Shown in pieces: positions 56,346 to 64,000 of a stretch of 64,000 nucleotides of DNA. A program made the translations under genes and the position numbers. Numbering within the stretch: position 1 is the stretch's first letter; every line of letters begins with the position of its first letter. The stretch spans positions 4,001 to 68,000 of the forward strand of contig MNCI01019132.1 in NCBI GenBank assembly GCA_015680685.1, written 5' to 3'. Below the pieces are notes generated by a model. That model did no database searches and was not told the origin of the DNA. It was given only the letters and a program-made list of their open reading frames with translations. Source of the stretch: Gnetum montanum. Taxonomy: Eukaryota > Streptophyta > Gnetopsida > Gnetales > Gnetaceae.

Positions 56346-57540
56346 ATGCAATCAATACACAAACATAAGTTATGTGAAAAATTGCCTATATGCAACAGCC
56401 ATCCAACAAGATGGCACTTGGTGGCTAATTACTAGTGAGGAAACCCAATCTGATAAGTACATGGAACTAGAAGAATAGATTATTAATACCTATGTGGAAA
56501 AAATAGATCAATTAGAACAACTAAGGAAAAAACACTCTTACCCTTAGAACAATCAAGAGGAAGAAACAGATTGAGGACACTTGGAAATCCTAAACACAAT
56601 GGAACTAGAACTGCTAGAATTGAAGGCCCTACCAACAACATTAAAATACACATTTTTGAATAACAAGAAGTTGGTAATTATCAATGCAAATGTAGACAAG
56701 GAACAAAAATGGAAACTATTGGAAGTGCTAAACAGATGGCCTATAGCATTTGCATGATCTTATGATGAGATCACAGGAATTGATCCATGAATTTGCTAAT
56801 ACCAAATCTACACTAATCCTACAATCAAACAAAAAAGCTAACCTCAATAAAGACTTAATCATAAACTCAAGGAGGTAGTCAAGAAAGAATTAGAAAAAGT
56901 TGAGAAAGGCAGAATTGATTTATCCAATTGTGGATAGTGAATGGATAAGCCCTTTTGTGATAGTTCCAAAGAAGGAAGGTAAATGGTGCATCTACATCAA
57001 CTTACAACTATTAAATTCAGCCATATTTAAGGATCATTTCTCATTGCCATTTGTTGATGAATTCCTAGACACAATTTTAGGACATAAGTACTACAATTTT
57101 CTGGATGGGTACAACAAATACAATTAGATTTTCCTTGCATTGGATGACCAAGAGAAAACAATGTTCATCAATCCATGGGGAACATTTTCTTATAGACAAA
57201 TGACTTTTAGTCTATGCAATGTGCAAAAAACCTTCCAGAGATTGGTTTTAAGCATCTTCCAAAAGTAGGTATGCAATGGTGTTGAAGTTTTCATGCATTA
57301 TTTCCCCACATATGGGCTAGATTTCAAAAAAGCCCTAGATTGGTTATAGAAAGTCCTTAAAAAAGATGTGTTGACACAAATCTAAAGCTCAATTGGTAGA
57401 AGAGCCATCTTATGGTCTAGGAAGGCATAGCATTAGGACAGAAAATCTTCCAAAAGGGTATAGAGGTAGATCCGAAAAAAATCAACATAATCCAAAATAT
57501 CATTCAAAGGTCATAGATAGTAAAAGATGTAAGATCCTTT
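56346..57540 (+). pseudogene. reverse transcriptase pseudogene of D
   Basis: A spacer (56346-56870) with acidic Glu/Leu-rich reading leads into RT: VDSEWISPFVIVPKKEGKWC, CIYINLQLLNSAIFKDHFSL, KYYNFLDGYNKYN, then TMFINPWGTFSYRQMTFSLC. At the catalytic site gypsy elements have F/Y-x-D-D; here it reads VFMHYFPTYG (about 57285), so both aspartates are lost. The enzyme is dead. Resembles A, not F. Confidence 0.82.
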
Positions 57541-58130
57541 TTGGATCATACGAAATACTATAGAAGATTTATTGAAAAATTCTTGAAAATAGATAAACTA
57601 CTGGTAGAACTCACAAAGAAGGATGCACCTTTTGAGTGCACTAAGTTATGTGAAAAGGCATTTGAAACTTTGAAATAGAAGTTAGTTAACACACCAATCT
57701 TTTAAGCTTTAGATTGATCAAGGCCTTTTCATATCATGACTAATGCCTCCAAGTATGCACTTGGTGCAGTATTGACACAACTTGATGATCAAAATAGGTC
57801 ATACTACATATACTATGCCACCAGAAGCATCATCATAGCATAATTAAACTACATCAAAACTAAAAAGGAGTTGATGACTGTGTTGTATGCACTTGAAAAA
57901 TTTAGACATTATGTGCTCAATTACCATATTTATGTCCACATAGATCATAGCGCCATCCGATTTTTAATGAATAAGCCAATGGTTAATCTCAAAGTGATAA
58001 GATGTTTTGTGATTCTTCAAGAGTTTGACATCACAATGATTGATAAAAAAGGGATAGAAAATGTCATAGCTAATTATTTATTAAGGTTAAAATGGGATGC
58101 AAACAACTAAGTAGAACCTTTATTAGACTA
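57541..58130 (+). pseudogene. RNase H pseudogene of D
   Basis: KYYRRFIEKFLKIDKLLVEL, SRPFHIMTNASKYALGAVLT, then the open part 57871-58110: MTVLYALEKFRHYVLNYHIY, SAIRFLMNKPMVNLKVIRCF and EFDITMIDKKGIENVIANYL. The first catalytic Asp is Asn (MTNASKYALG). Only one RNase H type is present, unlike F. Confidence 0.82.
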
Positions 58131-58329
58131 ATTTCCAGATGAGGACCTCTTCAATAGAATAGCAAAGGCTATAAATTCAATAAAATAGCCATGGACTGTA
58201 GAGTACCTATTGTATCTCATCACACAAGAGCTTCTTATTGAATGGAATAGAAAAAACATGAATAATTCCTTCAAAAAGCTAAAAAAACATGGAAATAGAG
58301 GTCAACCTATACAAAATTTGTAAAGATCA

Positions 58330-59420
58330 ATTTATTAGATGGTGTGCACTTAATCGTGACCAATAAAGAGTATTACAAGGCACCCATGAAGGTCCATGTG
58401 ATAGCCACTATGCAAGGCATAGAAAAAAACTTAAATCACTAATGGTAGGCTATTTTTGACCTACTATATTCAGAGATGCCCATAAATATGCCTAATCATG
58501 TGAATGTTGCCAAAGAGATGGAGGAATAATGACCAGACATGAAGGCCCACAACACAAGATACTATTGCTAAAACCTGTCGATATTTGGGAAATTGATTTT
58601 ATGGGGTCCATTCAACTAATGTCAAATGGAAAAGAATATATTATTGTGACTATGGATTATTACACAAAGTGGGTAGAGGTAGTAGTAGTAAAAGATCATA
58701 TAGTAAAAATAGTTATCAAGTTTTCCCAACAACATGTGGTGAATTGATTTAGAGTACCTAGAACACTAATATCAAATAATAGAACCCACTTCACCAATGC
58801 TACCTTTAAGAAACTCATGCAACAACTTAGGGTCAACTATAAATTAACAACACCATATCATCCACAAGTAAATGGTCAAGCTGAAGTCACCAATTGTGAA
58901 AATACTAGAACACTTACTAAGAAGGTTAGTAAGTCTAGACATGATTGGAGTATGAAATTAAATGATGCTTTATGGGCCTATAGAACATTTTAGAAATTAC
59001 TTATAGGGTACACCCCACATGAGTTAGTCTATGCAAGTTGCTGACACCTCTAATCTAAGTAAAGCTTCACACTTTAACTATTGCTAATGAACTTGACCTT
59101 AATTTGAGTTTAGCACAAAAGGAATGTCTAATGAATCTGAATCTTTTATATGAAAATTGATAAGTAGCACTTATTGGTAGTGAAGTCCATAAGAACTATT
59201 CCAAACTTAGGCATGGTTCATGAATAAAAAATGTAACCATACAACTAGGTGACAAGGTCATCTATTACAATCCTACTCATTTACCCCAAAGGCTAAATTT
59301 TAGATACTTTGTGAGGGACCATACATATACAACCCACTTATACATTTGGTGCCTTACATATTCATCACCCATTTAGCCCACATAAGCTTATCCTTGTTAA
59401 TATCCAACAAGTCAAACCAT
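58330..59420 (+). pseudogene. int: integrase pseudogene of D
   Basis: The core is open at 58529-58747: VDIWEIDFMGSIQLMSNGKE (first Asp kept) and MDYYTKWVEVVVVKDHI. Then TLISNNRTHFTNATF, where the second catalytic Asp is Asn, and YHPQVNGQAEVTN (Glu kept). The C-terminal module is fragmentary around 59250-59420 (GDKVIYYNPTHLP). Stops interrupt throughout. Confidence 0.82.
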
Positions 59421-59509
59421 ATTATGAGTACTCAAAAGAATCTACCCAACATACTCACTAGTCTTCCACTTGTTCCATCTTTCATTTTCCTGATCTTCAT
59501 AATAGTTGT

Positions 59510-61935
59510 GGGGGTGTCCATTTAAAACCAGAGGTACCTTACTAATTTCTCTATTTTTTATTTTATAATTCTTTTCATTTTTCACATTCTTTTACATTTT
59601 TCTCATTCTTTTATACTTTCTCATTTCTTCGATTTTTCATATTTTTTAAAATACTTTTTAATTCTTTAACATTTTTATATTCTTTACACTTTTTCATAAT
59701 TTTTACCATCTTTCCCATTTCTTTTATAATTTTTTTAAAACCCTTTGTAAATAATTTTTGACCATTAATAAAATACATTTAAATAATGGAAAAATGTAGC
59801 CCAATAAGGTGAGGATTTCTCTATGATATCAAATCATAAAAGACTGATTATTTTTGCAGTGAGCCCACATCATCAATCCATCCCTTCCATTAATAAAATG
59901 TTCTTACCATGGCCATAATGATATTCTTTCCATCATCAAAACTAGGAATACACTTGTGATTATTATACCTAGACAGAAAAGTGAGGAACCAAGGGGGAAC
60001 GAAAACGGTGTGACATCAAGGGGACTTGTGGATTCTTTTTGGATTATTATTGTAAGTTCTATCATGTTAATAAGGTTGTATTATATCCTTGTAGATCTAA
60101 CAAAAAATGGAAGTGGGAGTAAAATAAGTGCTACCTTAAAAGGGTTGATACAAATAACAAATAAAGGACACAAAATAAGTTCCTAGGGGTCCCACTAGAA
60201 AGACATGTTACCCATGCCTGAAGATAAGTACCTTCTCAAAAATGTATAAAAATAATAATAATAAAGTGTCATGAATAAACTCCTTCCTTGGACAATACAC
60301 CAAGTGATGATACTCCTTGTAACATTGATAGTCATACGATTATAATTCCATGAGATGAAACAATGCGATGTCACTAGAATGTGGTCTGGACTTGGGTTGA
60401 ATCTTGGATAGAAAGGGTAACAATTAGCTTAACCACTAATAAAACATAAGAATTCATTATGCCTATGATAAGAAACCTCACATCCTAATTTCTGCAATCC
60501 CTTCTAAAACCATTTCATTTCACTATTTGAATAATTATAACTTATCATTTTTTGTAACATAGAGTTATTTTTCTAATTTGGTGGTACTAACATGTGTGTC
60601 TTGCTAAGCAGGTATCTGTTACATTCAACTCCTTAAGTACCTAAGGCCACTTTTAGGTGTGGTTATACAAGGGCATTAAGGGTTGGAATTAGCTTTGGGA
60701 AGGACCCACTTGTATAATTGTTGTATCTTATACTTTCCAAGCGATTCCACATTATCTTGAGCCTTCCAACTATAATAAATAACAATAAATACTTTCCATA
60801 TCATTTAAATTATCCTTTCTAATAACACAACAATGTTTTCTTTCTCATCCATTCTCTTAATACCTCATATACCTTCATCGCCCAAGATTTCTTAATCATA
60901 GACTTTCAAAGCTTATTTTTCACAACTAAAGCATCATCTCTATATCAAGACCCTTTCAACATGATGCATATCTTCCAACTATCCTATGGGACTCAATGTT
61001 TTCCAAGAAAAACATTCAAAAATTTTGATTTTTCTATGGTGATATTGTATCTATGATATTGCATCTACGATGTCATATTTACGATAGCGTATACATAAAA
61101 CCTATATATAGTGTGGGGGAGTTAGAAAAATTTTTCATTTTTGAATCTCATAAGAAGTGAGTTGTTGCGAATTTTTCTTTGTAGCTAGGAGCTCTGACAC
61201 TCCAACTTCTAACACCCATAACTTACTCATTATTTCCTGATTTGTGTGATTCTTAAATATATGTGATCTCAGAGTTATCACCTTAGTTGTGGGAGGTGCT
61301 AGTGAGGGGAATTTGAGTTGAGTTTTTTGAAATTGCTAATAACTAGAAGGTATTATAGGGGTAATTCTAAGAAAACATATTAAGAAAATTTTAAATTAAA
61401 TCACTCATGTTAAGGCCAAAACAACTTTAAGAAGACTTCTAATTGATCATGCCACTCATTTAAAGTACTAATGGAGTTATTGAAATATTTTCTAACTTTA
61501 CAATTATAATGAACTAAGAACTTGATATAACTAAGGGTATGAGTAAGGTATCAAATTACTACTCATTTATGAGAATACTCTAGTAATTCCAAATCCTTAA
61601 TTGATTCTATATGGCCCCAAAAATAGGAGCACAAGGAGAACTTCCATGACCAATAAGAAAAAGGCCATGAGGCCTTGGAAGAGGATAAGCAAGTGAGAAA
61701 AATCCACAAGCAGAACAAGGAGAGTAGGAAGCATAATCCTTTAGCATTCATGAATAGACTCTTGCCACATACTAATTTTCTCAAGCATAAGTCAATGTTC
61801 CACCAGTGCCCATCCAGGGACAACAACTTATACTATCACTTGAATGTCTTGAGGCTATCAGGAAAGATCCATCATGTTAACAGTCATTATGGAACTCAAC
61901 TTTGGTCTGCTCTTGGAATTTTCTCCAGAAGCTAT
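59510..61935 (+). other. 3' noncoding region of D
   Basis: T-rich tract 59540-59760, then sequence similar to A (4443-5040 reversed) and to the gag-only elements (shared blocks at 60000, 60480-60720 and 61530-61640). An AT-rich stretch at 60880-61380 contains GATATT words and TATATATA (61021-61115), like a U3 promoter, but no LTR could be delimited. No gene. Confidence 0.55.
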
Positions 61936-62065
61936 TGAAACACCACTAATTTCGGCCTAGCACTCTGAAATAAGAATGACTCAAGCCCTTTCAAGCATTA
62001 GGGAGGCAAAATTTGACTAAGGCATGGAACCCAAGCCCAGCTTGATCACACTGTCAAGCTAGCTT

Positions 62066-62444
62066 GTCCTCAACGTGAGTAACTCCTATAGCTTCAAAAT
62101 CAAGTTAAAGATGGCCCAATCTGAAGGTGCAAGCCATCCTCAAGAGTCACTAATGTCAACTCAAAACTTCAAAATTATGGGATTCAAATTTTAGCATCAA
62201 ACGGTGCAAATTTCCTCACTCACGCTGCAAGTCAAGCCACAGCATGAGTCCAACATGACCAACTTTCAGAGCCTCAAAATAGCCTCAAATAATGTCAAAA
62301 TGGTTTGATTTTGAAGGGGCAAGTCACCCTCAAGGTCCATTAATGATTTCTCCAAGTTACAACTTCCAAAACTTTAGATTTCAGCTCCAAAACATTCATT
62401 TTTGTCACTGACGCCCAGGTCACGCTGGCAGCGTGAGTCCAATG
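62066..62444 (+). repeat. diverged 189-bp tandem repeat, two units
   Basis: Units share, in order, GACCAACTTTCAG or similar, a TTCAAAATCAAG/CCTCAAAATAGCC start, a GCAAG(C/T)CA(T/C)CCTCAAG stretch, TTTTAGCATCAAA/AGCTCCAAAAC and a CACGCTG...GCATGAGTCCAA end. GACCAACTTTCAG occurs at 62257 and 62446. Confidence 0.6.
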
Positions 62445-62775
62445 TGACCAACTTTCAGAAAATTTCAGAAAATTCCAAAAAATTCTCAGCATTAGAAAAT
62501 TCTAGAAAATTCTAGAAAATTCTCAGCATCAGCAACTCCCAAAAAAATTCCAGAAAATGGCAGAAAATTTCATAAAATTCTCAGTATCAGAAAATTCTAG
62601 AAAATTCTCAACATCAGCAACTTCCAGAAAATTCCAAAAAATGGCAAAAAATTCCAAAAAATTGTCAGCATTAGCAACTCCCAGAAAATTCCAGAAAATT
62701 TTTAGCATAAAACAATTCCAGAAAATTCAAAAAAATTCTCAGCATCAACAACTTCCAGAAAATTTCAGAAAACTC
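62445..62775 (+). repeat. AGAAAATTCC minisatellite
   Basis: About 25 copies of a 10-11 bp core (AGAAAATTCC, AGAAAATTCT, AAAAAATTCC) broken by CAGCATCAGCAACTYCC insertions, giving a second-level period of about 50-60 bp. The open frame 62557-62880 is a product of the repeat. Confidence 0.8.
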
Positions 62776-63119
62776 AGGGACAAAGAAGTTTTAAGCGAGT
62801 CGTGGTCGAATTTCTCTTATTGTACATTTCATTGTAAATCCCCATTTGTGGGTATGTCAAGCCCTCATGGTCTAAATTAAATGTACTTTCATGGGCTTGA
62901 ATAACCCATGAATTGTAAAATGCAATGTACCTGGTCAAGAACATAGCTTGCCGACACACATCCAACTTGTGCACAACTGTCCAACACACATCCAACTCTC
63001 GCCACCATGCATTCAACTTGAGCACAACTATTCATTGAACACATGTCACACGATCCTATTTCCTCTCATCTCTCATCCATTGATTTCATCCACGAATTCC
63101 ATGCGTAAGCCTGGCCCAA

Positions 63120-64000
63120 TGAAACACCACAAAAATTTGGACTTAACACTTTCGGACAAGAATTGAGCTAAGTCATGATGCTTCCCAGGATGACCGAAAC
63201 TTGCGAACCTCAAAAAAAGCATCAAATGGAGTCGAATCAAGCAAATAAAAGTTCCCTAAGACCCATTGGAGACTACATCAACATCTGGCAACAAGAACTG
63301 CAAGTTTCAAACTCAAAACACTTAGTTTTGACTAAGTATACCTCTTGCACACAGGTCTACACGCCCAGTGTGCAGCTTAGCATGCAGCTCAGTGTACAAC
63401 AACTTTTGGGCCCCAAAAATGAGCCAAAACATGCCAGAATTGAGCATCTGGACCTCCCAAGACCTTCACCAAGACCCCTAGTAGCTCTCAGTGACCCGAA
63501 AATCAAATTTTAGGCTCCAAATGATGGGCTTTCATTCATGCATGCCTAGCGTGCACCATCAAGGACCTCTCAAAATAGGCACCCTAGAACAAGATCTCCA
63601 CCTACAATCGACTCTCAGAAGCAAGGCAAGTGTCAGGCATCATCACAAGCTCCCAAAATGAAGATTCAATCTTGAAATGATGCACTTCCATGACCTATAC
63701 GCTGAGCATACATACTCTGCATGCCCAGCGTACACACCCAGTGTGCATCACAAAAAGTGAGGTCGATCAAATGATTCAGTTGACCTGCACGCCCAGCGTA
63801 CACGCCCAGTGTGCATTACCAAAAGTGAGGTTGATCAGATAATTCAGCTGACCTGCATGCCCAGCGTACACACCCAGTGTGCATCACCAAAAGCGAGGTC
63901 GATCAAATGATTCAGCTAACCTGCACACCCAGCGTGCACGCCCAATGTGCATTACCAAAAGTGAGGTCGATCAGATGATTCAGCTAACTTGCATGCCCAA
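63120..64000 (+). repeat. start of an LTR related to F LTRs, cut by window end
   Basis: TGAAACACCACAAAAATTTG at 63120, preceded by GGCCCAA (compare GGGGCCAA before the F 3' LTR). The next 250 bp align with F U3 (TTAGTTTTGACTAAGTATAC against TTAATTTTCACTAAGTTTAC), followed by ACACGCCCAGTGTGC words in place of the F palindromes. Confidence 0.7.
63675..64000 (+). repeat. 68-bp tandem repeat, at least four units, runs off the window
   Basis: GTGCAT(C/T)ACCAAAAGTGAGG starts at 63743, 63811, 63879 and 63947, exactly 68 bp apart. Each unit has GGTCGATCA, ATGATTCAGCT and then CACGCCCAGCGTACACGCCC, the same word type as in F. Sits in U3 of the LTR. Confidence 0.88.

Larger units (their letters stand above)
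39624..61935 (+). mobile_element. D: plus-strand gypsy element with pol, split by nested C and E
   Basis: 5' LTR (about 39624-40473), primer site, gag, protease (split at 43189/55917 by C), RT, RNase H, integrase and 3' noncoding region. Same family as A. No clear 3' LTR is seen; the noncoding region gives way near 61935 to sequence related to F LTRs. Coordinates include the nested C and E (43190-55916). All parts are heavily decayed. Confidence 0.8.
61936..63119 (+). repeat. LTR-like unit related to F LTRs, starting TGAAACACCAC
   Basis: TGAAACACCAC at 61936 matches the first bases of F LTRs. The next such start is 1184 bp on (63120), close to the F LTR length (1180 and 1254 bp). The body contains a 189-bp tandem repeat and an AGAAAATTCC minisatellite. 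Whether this is a whole LTR is uncertain. Confidence 0.45.

Noticed and set aside
61021-61120. GATATT words plus TATATATA as the 3' LTR of D
   Set aside because: Downstream sequence does not match the D 5' LTR, and the D 3' noncoding region resumes at about 61530.
63675-64000. CRISPR-like look of the regular 68-bp array
   Set aside because: Whole units repeat with no unique spacers, inside a plant LTR; it is a simple tandem repeat.

Overview
This is repeat-dense nuclear DNA from a plant, most likely a seed plant with a large genome. Almost all of the 64 kb is decayed Ty3/gypsy LTR retrotransposons, inserted into one another. The basis is seen directly: long LTRs with TG...CA ends, primer-binding sites matching plant tRNA-Asp, gypsy gag, protease, RT, RNase H and integrase motifs, and 5-bp target duplications. 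I found no tRNA, rRNA, CRISPR array or ordinary host gene. The species cannot be named from the sequence.

Layout, left to right. (1) 1-4442: the 3' part of a plus-strand gag-only element (R1). It sits in (2) a minus-strand element with pol (A: 4443-9384 plus 16822 to about 19520). (3) 9385-16821: a plus-strand gag-protease element without RT (B), inserted in the gag of A. (4) 19655-37959: a complete 18.3-kb minus-strand Tat-type element (F) with target duplication GACCT. (5) 38560-39340: three tandem copies of a LINE ORF2 C-terminal fragment. (6) about 39624 to about 61935: a plus-strand element with pol (D). Its protease is split by a gag-protease element (C, 43190-55916), which is itself split by a minus-strand gag-only element (E, 48396-54137, target duplication ACCAC). 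(7) 61936-64000: LTR-like sequence related to F, with tandem repeats.

A, B, C, D, E and R1 form one clan. They share LTR ends TGATGA...TCATCA, a tRNA-Asp-type primer site, a gag zinc knuckle and similar 3' noncoding sequence. A and D carry the full gag-protease-RT-RNase H-integrase set. B and C kept gag and protease. R1 and E kept only gag. The likely reading is one autonomous lineage with two tiers of pol-less derivatives mobilised in trans.

F is a different lineage. It has a second, archaeal-type RNase H between RNase H and integrase, as in Tat elements. Between its protease and RT lies a roughly 5-kb cassette on the opposite strand: a TATA box and a decayed eight-exon gene with seven plausible GT-AG introns. 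Exons 2-3 read as an FCP1/NIF-type HAD phosphatase domain that has lost its catalytic residues. Exon 4 is unrecognised, and exon 7 looks coiled-coil. The cassette is bounded by arrays of short AGTTTA-hairpin repeats whose stems vary while staying complementary, and F carries four arrays of the palindromic word GCGTATACGC. This captured antisense gene and its repeat framing are the most unusual things in the window.

All coding regions contain stops, frameshifts or lost catalytic residues, so they are called pseudogenes. Four single N bases mark assembly joins; two are flanked by near-identical 56-59 bp copies and two coincide with missing sequence.
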